Positions 1-8,820 of a DNA stretch of 64,000 nucleotides are shown in pieces. Both the position numbers and the translations under genes were made by a program. Each line of letters begins with the position of its first letter. The stretch's first letter is position 1. Source of the stretch: Trichormus variabilis 0441 (lineage in GTDB: Bacteria > Cyanobacteriota > Cyanobacteriia > Cyanobacteriales > Nostocaceae); assembly GCF_009856605.1 (NCBI RefSeq), contig NZ_CP047242.1:3664001-3728000 (forward strand), read 5' to 3'. The notes beneath the pieces were generated by a model. It made no database searches. It was not told where the DNA came from and saw only the letters and a program-made list of their open reading frames with translations.

Positions 1-435
1 GATACTGCTAGTCCTCCGCCTGCACTAGTAGTGAATTCTGGACAAACGCTACCAATTTCAGCTAAAGCAACTGTTCCCAATGGCACAACTATTGAATTAG
101 AAGTGGCAAAAACACAAGAACAGCAGCAAATGGGACTGATGTATCGGCCAGCTTTACCAGATAACAGGGGAATGCTGTTTTCTTTTCCTTCTCCACAACC
201 AGCTAGATTTTGGATGAAGAATGTACCGGTTGCTTTAGATATGGTGTTTTTGCAAAAGGGCGTAGTCAAGTATATTCAGGCTGCTGCACCTCCTTGCCTT
301 AGTGAGCCTTGTCCTACATATGGCCCTGACGTACTTATTGATGCAGTCATAGAGTTACGTGCAGGCAGGGCAGCTGAGTTAAATTTGCAGCCAGGCAATA
401 GTATCAAAATTGAGTTTTTAAATAACCGTAATTAA
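1..435 (+). CDS. DUF192 family protein, 5' end cut by window edge
   Basis: The frame is open from base 1 (D-T-A-S-P-P-P...) through to the stop, so the gene starts outside the window; the GTG at 31 is probably internal. The visible part matches the DUF192 family: QQQMGLMYR, then a block around FWMKNVPVALDMVFL, then a C-terminal beta segment ending in IKIEFL. DUF192 proteins are small, usually exported or lipoprotein-like, and have no settled biochemical role. The proline-rich stretch before residue 1 of the visible domain fits a linker after a signal or lipoprotein peptide, but that peptide is not visible. Confidence 0.85.
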   Translation, partial: DTASPPPALVVNSGQTLPISAKATVPNGTTIELEVAKTQEQQQMGLMYRPALPDNRGMLFSFPSPQPARFWMKNVPVALDMVFLQKGVVKYIQAAAPPCLSEPCPTYGPDVLIDAVIELRAGRAAELNLQPGNSIKIEFLNNRN

Positions 436-974
436 AAGTGTTAAATCTCTCAATGGCTTGTATTCCAAGGTAAACCTGATTTTTACTTCATGATCTTTGC
501 GTAAAAAAAACATCAAGTATACGTAAAAAGCAAATTCTGCGGTTACTATTTAGTATGATGTCAAACACAACGAAATCTATACACTCTCAAGTGCGATCGC
601 AGCCGAGAGAAACTTTATGCAAAAAATCTTTCTTTTGGCATAAGTGTAACTAGTTGTTTGTAAGGCAGTATTAGCTATGGAATCTTTGCTACTAAAAGTG
701 TATCTAGGTGACACACTAAAGTAAAAAAAGATAAAACCTATTTGACCAGAACAACTAACAGCTGGAAAATAAAGCATCTAGATGAAATGACGGCTAAGAT
801 TAGCTATAATTCTCTAGTTTTCATTAAAAAATAGCTGTGTTTGCAGAATTTAAAAAATTGCTCTAGTGATTATCCGGTCATCGTATATTCACGGGTGAAG
901 TGATATTTGCAAAGTATAGGGAAAAGGGAAAACACTAAATGACGATTCAGACTAAACAAGGAGGTGAGTTACAG
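436..974. other. Gene-free stretch
   Basis: No convincing reading frame. A 66-codon minus-strand frame at 577-777 has no recognisable composition and no ribosome site. The stretch is AT-rich, carries one HIP1 site near 593 and presumably holds the promoter of the small gene that follows. Confidence 0.5.
958..967 (+). promoter_or_regulatory. Strong Shine-Dalgarno site that decides the start at 975
   Basis: AAGGAGGTGA lies 7 bases before the ATG at 975. The upstream in-frame ATG at 939 has no such site and lies before this element, so 975 is the better start. Confidence 0.7.
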
Positions 975-1166
975 ATGTCACCATCTACTTATTCAAGACT
1001 AATTCATTTTCTACAGGAAGATTTAGCAATTTCTGCGGCATCTTTGGCTGTGGCACTACGCCATCGAGAACAAGATCCAGGGCCTTTGCCTATGATTCTT
1101 TGGCAGTACGGTTTAATTAGCTTAGAACAGTTAGAAAAAATTTATGATTGGTTAGAAACAGCGTAA
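975..1166 (+). CDS. Small cyanobacterial protein, DUF2949-like
   Basis: A 63-residue protein starting MSPSTYSRLIHFL. It is almost wholly helical by appearance and contains the block LRHREQDPGPLPMILWQYGLI followed by a C-terminal LEQLEKIYDWLE. I recognise this as the cyanobacterial DUF2949 type, whose function is unknown. The start at 975 is chosen because of the near-perfect ribosome-binding site just before it. It stands alone between gene-poor stretches and is followed about 120 bases later by a clear terminator, so it is probably transcribed as a single gene. Confidence 0.75.
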   Translation: MSPSTYSRLIHFLQEDLAISAASLAVALRHREQDPGPLPMILWQYGLISLEQLEKIYDWLETA

Positions 1167-1287
1167 GCTATGAAGTTCTCGTTTAGGAGAATTAAGGTAT
1201 GTTACACCCACTCTGTCTTGTACCAAGACTGAGACACAAAAAGTTGGCTCCCGTCAGTTCTACTCATTTAAATACAAGCAAACTAGA

Positions 1288-1318
1288 AGAGCGAGTTGGA
1301 TGATTAACTCGCTCTTTT
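1288..1318 (+). terminator. Rho-independent terminator
   Basis: AGAGCGAGTT and AACTCGCTCT form a perfect 10-bp stem with an 8-base loop, followed by TTTT. It lies downstream of the DUF2949-like gene. Confidence 0.75.
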
Positions 1319-1418
1319 AATTTAGCTTTCATGAACTTTTTACATCATGACAGAGAAAAAAGGAACTAGAGAGAATTATTTCCTACCCAATACCCAATCC
1401 CCATTACCCCAATCCTTT

Positions 1419-1697
1419 TTAATCAGGAGTTGCAACTTGCTGATCATGATGGTTGATTGACCAACGATGTTCTACTGATAGGGAAGAACCTAGACAAGAG
1501 TTTTCTAAGTGTTTTTGCTGGGCTGCTGCTTTTCTTAGTGTAATAATTAATTGATTTACTTGATGCCGCAAATCAGGGTTTTTACTGACTGCTGACATAG
1601 TTTGTCTTTCTAATAATTGGAGTATGAGTTCATAATGGATGGGTGAGGGTAGGGGAATTTGCTCCATGTAGTCAATTGGTGATGTTAAATTAAGCAT
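1419..1697 (-). CDS. Small unknown cyanobacterial protein (possibly DUF5340)
   Basis: A 92-residue protein with a central amphipathic helical part (IHYELILQLLERQT, then LRHQVNQLIITLRKAAAQQKHLE) and a polar, probably disordered tail. The pattern resembles the small cyanobacterial family I remember as DUF5340, but I am not sure. A second possible start is the internal Met at residue 11 (MEQIPLPSP). No clear ribosome site precedes either start. The gene is monocistronic and faces the terminator of the upstream plus-strand gene. Confidence 0.55.
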   Translation of the reverse strand: MLNLTSPIDYMEQIPLPSPIHYELILQLLERQTMSAVSKNPDLRHQVNQLIITLRKAAAQQKHLENSCLGSSLSVEHRWSINHHDQQVATPD

Positions 1698-1797
1698 TTT
1701 GTGATGCTTAGTAGTTGTATGTTATTAAGTTAATTTTTACACAATAAATAAATATTAACTATATTTTTTGATATTTAAATAGCTTTATAAAGTTTAT

Positions 1798-1930
1798 TAG
1801 GGAACACCAAAGAATAAATTATTCCAAATTTACGGTTAGTAGGGTGCGTCAGTGCAAGAAAACCTAGCTGTACCAGGAAATTATTCATGCTGACGCACCC
1901 TACATATTAGACATTAGATAATGGAATTAA
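1798..1930. repeat. MITE-like element, family 2, copy 1
   Basis: Begins AGGGAACACCAAAGAATAAATTATTCC, very like the left ends at 37394 and 52874. Inside it a long inverted repeat is built on GTAGGGTGCGTCAGT and CTGACGCACCCTAC. The right end (TGGAATT) is more degenerate than in the other two copies. It fills most of the gap between the small unknown gene and trpC. Confidence 0.55.
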
Positions 1931-2011
1931 AACACTCAGAAGTGTAGGTACTGGCAAGTACACCATCCGCTAGAATTGCGGTACCTACTTTTCTGGTCGT
2001 AAGAACAACTT

Positions 2012-2902
2012 TTAAACACCACTAGGGAATAGGTTGGCGATCGCTAATTCTGGATCTGGTTGTTTGACTAAAGACTCACCAATCAACACAGCACTAGCAC
2101 CAGATTGGGATACTAAACTTAAATCCTCTGGGTTATGTAATCCTGACTCGCTGACAACTAAAATATTTCGTTCTTGTAACTGGCTACCTCTGGCGGCTAA
2201 AAGTTGACAAGTAGTTTGTAAGTCTACAGAAAAATCTTCTAGATTGCGATTGTTAATGCCAACTAAAGATACGCCATCTAAAGCTAATACACGGTCAAGT
2301 TCTTCCAGATTATGAACTTCAACCAAAGCTGCCATATTCAAAGCCTTGGCAATTTTGATGAAGTACTGTAAATCTTGATCACTAAGGATAGCGGCAATTA
2401 ACAACACAGCATCTGCGCCTTGAATCCTTGCCAGATACATTTGATAAGGATAAATCACAAAATCCTTGCAAAGTAATGGTAAATCAACGGCGGCGCGGAC
2501 TTTAGTTAAGTTGTCAAAACTGCCTTGAAAAAACTTTTCATCAGTTAAGACGGAAATACAACTAGCGCCACCTTGTTGGTAGGATAAGGCGATCGCTACT
2601 GGGTCAAAATCTTCCCGAAACACGCCTTTACTGGGTGAGGCCTTTTTGACTTCGGCAATTAACGCAGGTGTGGTTCTACCTTGTTTTAAGGCGGCGAAAA
2701 AATCGCGGGTGGGTGGCGCGATACGTGCTTTCTTTTGCAATTCCAGCAAAGGCAACTTTTCCCGCATTTGGTCAACTTCTACTTCCTTTTGCCAAACGAT
2801 TTCTTCCAGAATATGTTGTGGTTTGGCATCTGGTACAGCGACTTGGTAGCGCAATATCGATACATTGATAGCAGGATTTGGTTGTCGGCGACGGATTTGC
2901 AT
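2012..2902 (-). CDS. trpC: Indole-3-glycerol phosphate synthase
   Basis: Catalyses ring closure of 1-(2-carboxyphenylamino)-deoxyribulose phosphate to indole-3-glycerol phosphate in tryptophan synthesis (cytosol). The 296-residue product shows the whole TIM-barrel signature set: [10 protein letters not shown] (catalytic Lys), [42 protein letters not shown] and IGES near the end. The roughly 30-residue N-terminal extension before the conserved [15 protein letters not shown] is usual for cyanobacterial forms. It lies on the same strand as lpdA, 95 bases downstream of it, with a short tandem repeat between them. Confidence 0.95.
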   Translation of the reverse strand: MQIRRRQPNPAINVSILRYQVAVPDAKPQHILEEIVWQKEVEVDQMREKLPLLELQKKARIAPPTRDFFAALKQGRTTPALIAEVKKASPSKGVFREDFDPVAIALSYQQGGASCISVLTDEKFFQGSFDNLTKVRAAVDLPLLCKDFVIYPYQMYLARIQGADAVLLIAAILSDQDLQYFIKIAKALNMAALVEVHNLEELDRVLALDGVSLVGINNRNLEDFSVDLQTTCQLLAARGSQLQERNILVVSESGLHNPEDLSLVSQSGASAVLIGESLVKQPDPELAIANLFPSGV

Positions 2903-2904
2903 AA

Positions 2905-2994
2905 GGTTGTCAGTTGTCAGTGGTCAGTTGTCATTAGTCCATAGTCAATGGTCATTAGTTATAGCCGTGGACTATGGACTATGGACTGTTGACT
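2905..2994. repeat. Short tandemly repeated repetitive sequence (STRR)
   Basis: Degenerate heptamer-type runs (GTTGTCA, GTCAGTT, then TAGTCAA and ACTATGG units) fill the lpdA-trpC gap. This class of repeat is typical of heterocystous cyanobacteria. Confidence 0.7.
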
Positions 2995-2997
2995 AAA

Positions 2998-4425
2998 CTA
3001 AACAATAGCTCGTTTATACGCTTCATCCAACACTTCGGATAATGTTGGGTGGGCGTGGACTAAATGGGCTAGGGTTTGGACGGTTTGACGGTTGGCTACG
3101 GCGGCGGATGCTTCGTGGATTAAGTCGGAGGCGTGTAAACCAAAGATATGTACGCCTAAAACTTCCCCTGTATCTTTGCGGTAGATGACTTTGGCTATAC
3201 CGTCGGCTTCGTTTTCGGCTAAAGCTTTAGAATTGCCTTTGAAGTAACTTCTGCTGGTGGCGATTTCAAAACCTTCAGCTTGGCCTAATTCTTTAGCGCC
3301 TGTTTCTGTTAAGCCGACATAGCTAACTTCGGGATGGGTAAATGCGGCGGCGGGAATGCTGCGATAGTCTACTGTTCTTTCCTTACCGATGATATTTTCC
3401 ACGGCGACAATGCCTTGGGCTGAAGCCGCGTGTGCCAGCATCATTTTGCCGTTGGCATCACCAATTGCCCACAAATGGGGTACTACTTCACCTGCTGATA
3501 ACACTGCCATGCGATCGTCTACAGGAATAAAGTTGCGGCGGTCAAGTTCCACACCAATGGATTCTAAACCCAGGTTTTTGGTGGCTGGGATGCGTCCTGT
3601 TGCTACTAGGCAAGCATCTACCTCGATGACATCGACAACTTCCTTGGTTTTGAAATCTGCCAATTCAATTACTACTGGCGAACCAGGAATAACTTTTTTG
3701 GCATATACACCAACTTTTGTTTCAATATCGCGGGGTGTAATTAGCACCCGTTCCGCGAGTTTGGCGATATCGCGGTCAAATCCTGGCATTAACTGGTCGA
3801 GGGCTTCAATCAAGGTGATTTCACAGCCCAAAGCTGAGTAAATATCCGAGAATTCTAAACCAATGTAACCACTACCAATAATGGCTACCCATTCAGGTAA
3901 GGTTTCTAACTTTACGCCTTGGTCGCTGGTGAATACGGTTTTGCCATCTACTTCAATACCTGGAGGTACGAAGGGGACAGAACCAGGGGAAAGGATAATA
4001 TCTCTAGCGGTGATGGTTTTTTCACCACCATCGCCTGTGACGGTGACTTTTTGTGTCCCCGCGATTTTGCCCCAACCCCTGATGATATCGACTCCCAGAC
4101 GTTTCAGGCTATTTGTTAAATCTCCTTGAATTTTGGAGACGAGATTATTGGCATGATTAGCGATCGCTTGACGATCAAACTCCACATTACCAATTTGAAT
4201 CCCCAGAGACTTCAGGTGATGAGCATCGCGTAATTCCCGCACACGTCCAGAAGCAGCCAACAGCGCCTTCGATGGAATACAACCCCGGTTGACACAGGTT
4301 CCCCCCATATCACCCGCCTCGATAATCGCCGTCTTTAAGCCACAACTTACCGCGTGTAGGGCTGCGCCATGTCCCCCTACACCAGCGCCTATTATGACTA
4401 AATCGTAATCAAATTCATGACTCAC
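2998..4425 (-). CDS. lpdA: Dihydrolipoyl dehydrogenase
   Basis: FAD-dependent enzyme (E3) that reoxidises dihydrolipoamide with NAD+, serving pyruvate dehydrogenase and the glycine cleavage system. The 475-residue product has the N-terminal FAD Rossmann motif ([16 protein letters not shown]), the redox disulfide [13 protein letters not shown] (Cys44 and Cys49), a second dinucleotide motif ([12 protein letters not shown]), an [11 protein letters not shown] block, AIGDANG, and the C-terminal catalytic HPTLSE (His459, Glu464). Length and order match the family. The start is the ATG directly before the FAD motif. It is the first gene of a minus-strand pair with trpC. Confidence 0.95.
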   Translation of the reverse strand: MSHEFDYDLVIIGAGVGGHGAALHAVSCGLKTAIIEAGDMGGTCVNRGCIPSKALLAASGRVRELRDAHHLKSLGIQIGNVEFDRQAIANHANNLVSKIQGDLTNSLKRLGVDIIRGWGKIAGTQKVTVTGDGGEKTITARDIILSPGSVPFVPPGIEVDGKTVFTSDQGVKLETLPEWVAIIGSGYIGLEFSDIYSALGCEITLIEALDQLMPGFDRDIAKLAERVLITPRDIETKVGVYAKKVIPGSPVVIELADFKTKEVVDVIEVDACLVATGRIPATKNLGLESIGVELDRRNFIPVDDRMAVLSAGEVVPHLWAIGDANGKMMLAHAASAQGIVAVENIIGKERTVDYRSIPAAAFTHPEVSYVGLTETGAKELGQAEGFEIATSRSYFKGNSKALAENEADGIAKVIYRKDTGEVLGVHIFGLHASDLIHEASAAVANRQTVQTLAHLVHAHPTLSEVLDEAYKRAIV

Positions 4426-4541
4426 GTTAGTTTCCCCGTGTGCTTCGCCTCTCTATTTTCGACTTGTCTAGCCATCCTTGCAAGTCTTTGGAGGTGTGGA
4501 AGTTACTAAATTGGGGATTGGGGACTGGGGATTGGGTATTG

Positions 4542-4565
4542 TAGAGACGCGATTCATCGCGTCTA
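4542..4565. repeat. Short dispersed hairpin (GACGCGATTCATCGCGTC type)
   Basis: TAGAGACGCGA and TCGCGTCTA flank a TTCA loop. A related copy (GACGTGATTAATCGCGTC) sits at 63638-63661. It follows a GGGGATTGGGGACT short tandem run at about 4511-4540, upstream of lpdA. Confidence 0.6.
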
Positions 4566-4679
4566 TGAAAAAATTCATCGCGTCACTAATGACCAATCTC
4601 CTAATTGCAATCAATGAGCGGAAAGCCTAAGCTTGATCTAAGATTTATCTACGCACAGGTTTTTGCAGGCGATCGCTCG

Positions 4680-6455
4680 ATGTCTCTACCCCAAATCAGT
4701 GAATTTACAGTCCGTCGCTACGCTAATGCCAAATCTTTCCAACGTGGGGAGGCTTATTTTGAAGCGGGTGCTGTCATCACAATTACTCAGCGTGGTCAGC
4801 AATTGCAGGCAGAAGTTGAAGGAAATGAACGATTACCTTATCGTGTATCTCTCAATTTTGATGACAAGACTATCGCTTCGGCCAAGTGTACTTGTGCTTA
4901 TAACCTAGATGGCTGGTGTAAACACATTGTGGCGACGATGCTTGTATCTACAAGACAACCAGAAATTATTGAGCAGCGTCCTACTATAGAACAATTACTA
5001 GATCGTTTAGATCATGTCCAGACTCAAAGGCTCGTACAGGAATTAGTTGCCGAACAACCCCAACTCATAGATGTAATTGATCAGCACGTTAGTTGGATGA
5101 CTAATCCTGTAGCTAAACCTATATCTACTCAACCCGGACGGCAAGTAACTGTGAATTTGGCTTCCTTTCGCGGACAGGTTAAGCAAATTTTGCGGGAAGC
5201 AGTCCGCTACTTTGAGGAGGGGTACGAGGAAGACCCAATTACCGAAGATTTGTTTAGTTTGGTGCAGACGGCTTTAGAATTTTCTCAGCAAGGAGAAAGT
5301 AATAATGCGATCGCCATTCTCGAAGCCATCACCTCTACCTGTGCCGAAAATTGGGATGAGGTATCAGAATATGGTGCTGACAATGATGAAATTGCCTGGG
5401 AGTTAAATCTGGCTTGGTGTGAAGTTATTCTCTCGTCTGAACTGACATCAGCAGAAAAAGTTGATGTGCAAGTGAGTTTGGAAGCTTGGCAAGATGAATG
5501 GAATGCCGACTTCACCATGAGTTTAGATGCGTTGCGTCAAGGTTGGGATAATCCGCATTTGCTGCGAGTTCTCCAGGGCGATATCGCTGAAATGGGTGTA
5601 TGGGAGAGAGAAGTTCCCAATTATGCTGATGATTTGGCACAAATTCGCCTCAAAATTCTCGAACGCCAGGAACGCTACCAAGAATATCTATATTTAGCCC
5701 AAGCAGAGGGACAAACCCAAGAATATTTAACTATGTTGGGGCGTTTAGGTAGGGTAGAGGAAGCATTGGCGGCGGCGGAAATGCAGATGAGTTCCACAGA
5801 AGAGGCTTTTGCTTTAGCTAAAACCTTAGCGGAACAAGGTTCATTACCCGAAGCATTGGACATAGCCCAAGTTGGTTTTAAGTTACCGGGGAATTGTCGG
5901 TATGAATTAGGTATTTGGACAAGCGATTTAGCCGAAGCTGTGGGTAACCCAGAGATTTCTTTACTTGCACTCAAGGAAGCTTTTCAAGTTAAACCCTGCT
6001 TTGTTGATTATCAAAAAATGGCAGAATTAGCGGGTGAAAATTGGGAAAATGTCAAAACAGATTTATTAAGGATTATCCAGAGTTGTAAGACTTGGGGAAT
6101 AGAATCAGCCAAGGTGGATGTATTTTTATCTGAGGGACTGATTGAGGATGCGATCGCTACTGTTAGTGAACTCAGTTCCTATCATTCAGCTTTAATCCAC
6201 CGAGTCATGGAAGCTGCCATATCACATAAGCCCGATTGGGTAATAACTAATGCCCGTCGCCGTGCTGAAAAAATTATGGATGAGGGTAAGGCAGAATATT
6301 ACAGTGAAGCAGTGCAGTGGTTGAAAAAGGTACGTGCTGCTTACATACAATCTGGCAGACAAGCTGATTGGTCAAAATATCGAGAAAAGTTAATAGAAAT
6401 CCACGCCCGTAAACGGAAATTGATGGGAATGTTCAAAGAACGGGGGATGGAGTGA
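4680..6455 (+). CDS. SWIM zinc-finger protein
   Basis: A 591-residue protein with an N-terminal SWIM domain: ISEFTVRRYANAKSFQRGEAY then the zinc signature CTC-x7-CKH (Cys70, Cys72, Cys80, His82 in this numbering). The rest is a long helical array with repeats resembling TPR-like units (LYLAQAEGQ, LAEQGSLPEALDIA), and a very basic C-terminus. SWIM domains are thought to bind DNA or protein; the job of this family is not known. The frame is open upstream to TTG 4605 and ATG 4614, but family members typically begin at MSLPQISEF, so 4680 was chosen. It stands alone, divergent from lpdA. Confidence 0.8.
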   Translation: MSLPQISEFTVRRYANAKSFQRGEAYFEAGAVITITQRGQQLQAEVEGNERLPYRVSLNFDDKTIASAKCTCAYNLDGWCKHIVATMLVSTRQPEIIEQRPTIEQLLDRLDHVQTQRLVQELVAEQPQLIDVIDQHVSWMTNPVAKPISTQPGRQVTVNLASFRGQVKQILREAVRYFEEGYEEDPITEDLFSLVQTALEFSQQGESNNAIAILEAITSTCAENWDEVSEYGADNDEIAWELNLAWCEVILSSELTSAEKVDVQVSLEAWQDEWNADFTMSLDALRQGWDNPHLLRVLQGDIAEMGVWEREVPNYADDLAQIRLKILERQERYQEYLYLAQAEGQTQEYLTMLGRLGRVEEALAAAEMQMSSTEEAFALAKTLAEQGSLPEALDIAQVGFKLPGNCRYELGIWTSDLAEAVGNPEISLLALKEAFQVKPCFVDYQKMAELAGENWENVKTDLLRIIQSCKTWGIESAKVDVFLSEGLIEDAIATVSELSSYHSALIHRVMEAAISHKPDWVITNARRRAEKIMDEGKAEYYSEAVQWLKKVRAAYIQSGRQADWSKYREKLIEIHARKRKLMGMFKERGME

Positions 6456-6633
6456 CAAAGCAGGGGAGTATAGAATCAGGGGAACATTGGGGAATCATCG
6501 CCGTCACTTATGGTACCAACCGTGACTCATTAGACTATATGATTAAAAAGATACATTTATTTAACAAAGCTTAAAGTTGCTTTATTATATTATTTACCAA
6601 CAGGTGTGAGTTGAGTTTTGGAATTAAAAAAAG

Positions 6634-6825
6634 ATGGCTACTGCTACATCTACTGTTTCTGAACGTGAATCCCAAGCTGCGTTGACACGTCATTTAAATA
6701 AGTCTTACTACCAAGATGACCAGCAAGTTAAACTAATGAACTTGCAAGCAGAGGTAGACTCTCTGTTAGAACAATTACAAAATCTCAAAGAACAACGTTT
6801 AGCCGCTACTACCAAAGAAGAATAA
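6634..6825 (+). CDS. Small coiled-coil protein of unknown function
   Basis: A 63-residue polar protein: a Ser/Thr-rich N-terminus, then a heptad-like helix VKLMNLQAEVDSLLEQLQNLKEQRL. No transmembrane segment, no cysteine. I recognise no family. The codon use and HIP1-type context are like the neighbours, and a terminator follows at 6983, which supports a real short gene. Confidence 0.55.
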   Translation: MATATSTVSERESQAALTRHLNKSYYQDDQQVKLMNLQAEVDSLLEQLQNLKEQRLAATTKEE

Positions 6826-6982
6826 TTTTTTGATGGCGCGCCTTTATCATCTGTTTTTGGGAACACGCAACTTTCAACCATGAATCTTCACTTTCAAGCT
6901 TGGCGATCGCCATCGATACTTGATAAAGATTGTGTGAAGACATCATAAAATAAACTTAACATTATCCAATCAATTTAGTAAA

Positions 6983-7010
6983 TGGGGGTGGAAAAAGTTT
7001 TCCACCCCCA
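6983..7010. terminator. Bidirectional hairpin terminator
   Basis: TGGGGGTGGAAAA and TTTTCCACCCCCA form a 13-bp stem with a 2-base loop. It lies between two convergent genes (6634-6825 plus, 7023-8606 minus) and can serve both. Confidence 0.75.
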
Positions 7011-7022
7011 TAATTTTGGCAA

Positions 7023-8606
7023 TTAATTATCTGTATCTGGACTGGGCGCGGAATCATCAATTGTGTCTGCTTGGGGATAGAGTTGCTTTGTCAGACCTTG
7101 GATATAACTGAGGCTTGCTGTGGAGGGTTTTGCTTGTTCTTCTAACCAAGAATTGGCTTTGGCTTCCCCCTGCTGGACTGTTAAAATCAAAGCCCCCCAA
7201 GCTTGGACGGCTTTTCTATTGGGGTTAACTTGCATTGCACCTACCACACGCCGCCATAATCGCCCTTTGTCTGCTTTTAACAAGATGGCTATTTCTTGTG
7301 CATTCTGTGGGGATGCGCTAAATACTTGCAACGCTTTTTCCCAACGACCATCAATTAAATCCGCAAGCACTTGTTCACTGGGACTAGCCCATGTTTTATC
7401 TGCTTGGGCTTTAGTTACTTCAGAGTGGAGGCGAATCAAGTCCAATTGTGATTGGGCGGCGGCTGGTAAAGTATTTTTGCGTTGTTTTTTAATAGATGTT
7501 AACCACTCGAAAGCTGGTGACCATAAGCCATTGCGGCTAATTAACAGGGCGTTTTTGTAACCAGAGTCTTTCAAGACGGGGTTTTGTAGAGAAATTTCTT
7601 CCAGTTGAATAGGATTCAGGTATAAGTTTACAGATTTAACTTGGTAAACCTGTAGTTTTGGTTCTAAACCTATGGTTTGATCAACGACTAATTCTTTCGC
7701 GTTACTACCTGTGACTTGTTCCCATTTGGGAAGGTGTCCATTGGGACTAGTCCAAGATAACATCAGTTGTAAGTTGCTACGTTCTGGATTGTAATAGACG
7801 ATTTGACCGTAAGTGATAGTCCCTGAACCAGAAGCCGAGTGATGATCTTGTTGTCGCTGTCCGCGCAAATTTAACCAGACACCTGCTGCTGGTGTTCCGG
7901 CTTCAAAGCGGTTAACTACATCTAAGGGTAAAGGATTGCTAACATCTTCATTTTCTGGTGTATCCTCTGCCAAGGAAGCGATCGCATTCTGCCCATCTCC
8001 GGTAATCGCAAATGATTCTTCAGGGCCAGTAATGGGTAAACTATTTGCCAAGCGATAAAATTTTTCTGGTTGTGATTCGTATTTTAAATTTTCTAACTGA
8101 TAAACCCTGAGTTCGACTATTTCTTTACAGTTGGCTACACAATCGGGACGCTGGCGCATCACTGGTAACAGCAATGATTTTTCCTCATCATCTAGAGGAA
8201 TGGTTTCCCCTGGTATTTGTTGTTTTTGACTCAAGTTGATTTGGATTTGGGCGAGAGTTTGGGGGTTTTCGCTGTTACCGGGGATGTGCGCCCACTCCGG
8301 GAGGAAATTATTCAGCCAGCTTACCTGTTCTGGGTTAAATATCCACAGAATTCCAATCCAGGTACAACTCAGCACTAAGCCAGCACTTGTAAGTAAAATG
8401 GCGATCGCAATTATTGAGGATGGTTTATAGGATTTTGATGGAGAAATCGCTTTCTGTATCTGGGTTTGATTAATTCCTCCATCACCTTCTTTTGGCAAAT
8501 CGGTATTACCTACCTGTTGTTGCTGGATTTGAGGTTTCTTCGCTTCCAAATCAGAGCCATTTTGCTTAGAAGATTTTGGCGTTAGCTTGCGCGAGCGATT
8601 TGCCAT
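7023..8606 (-). CDS. Single-pass membrane protein of unknown function
   Basis: A 527-residue protein. The first 60 residues are basic and glutamine-rich (disordered). One transmembrane helix follows (SSIIAIAILLTSAGLVLSCTW, about residues 63-90). The large remainder, with no second helix, lies on one side of the membrane and contains a Cys pair (RPDCVANCKEI), a beta-rich middle and a helical C-terminal third ending in an acidic tail. No catalytic motif was recognised. It starts 214 bases from the distal end of the CRISPR array, but its length and cyanobacterial character give no reason to link it to CRISPR. Confidence 0.65.
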   Translation of the reverse strand: MANRSRKLTPKSSKQNGSDLEAKKPQIQQQQVGNTDLPKEGDGGINQTQIQKAISPSKSYKPSSIIAIAILLTSAGLVLSCTWIGILWIFNPEQVSWLNNFLPEWAHIPGNSENPQTLAQIQINLSQKQQIPGETIPLDDEEKSLLLPVMRQRPDCVANCKEIVELRVYQLENLKYESQPEKFYRLANSLPITGPEESFAITGDGQNAIASLAEDTPENEDVSNPLPLDVVNRFEAGTPAAGVWLNLRGQRQQDHHSASGSGTITYGQIVYYNPERSNLQLMLSWTSPNGHLPKWEQVTGSNAKELVVDQTIGLEPKLQVYQVKSVNLYLNPIQLEEISLQNPVLKDSGYKNALLISRNGLWSPAFEWLTSIKKQRKNTLPAAAQSQLDLIRLHSEVTKAQADKTWASPSEQVLADLIDGRWEKALQVFSASPQNAQEIAILLKADKGRLWRRVVGAMQVNPNRKAVQAWGALILTVQQGEAKANSWLEEQAKPSTASLSYIQGLTKQLYPQADTIDDSAPSPDTDN

Positions 8607-8820
8607 GTTATTTCTCTGTTAATTTCAGGTATTAATTTGTGTTTGTTTTTTCTTTTATACTCGCGCTTTGATTAGTTGCCTAGAAGTAAGTGGTTTAATT
8701 TTCTACACAAAAAGAATGAGTAGATATTTTGGGCGATCGCCTTTAGGTATTGCTTTGGCTACCCTGTTGGGTTTTCCGCAAAGTCAGGGTTGTTGTTGAG
8801 AGTACTTACGCAGCAGAATC

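Noticed and set aside
577..777. 66-codon minus-strand frame
   Set aside because: No ribosome site, no recognisable composition, in an AT-rich intergenic region.
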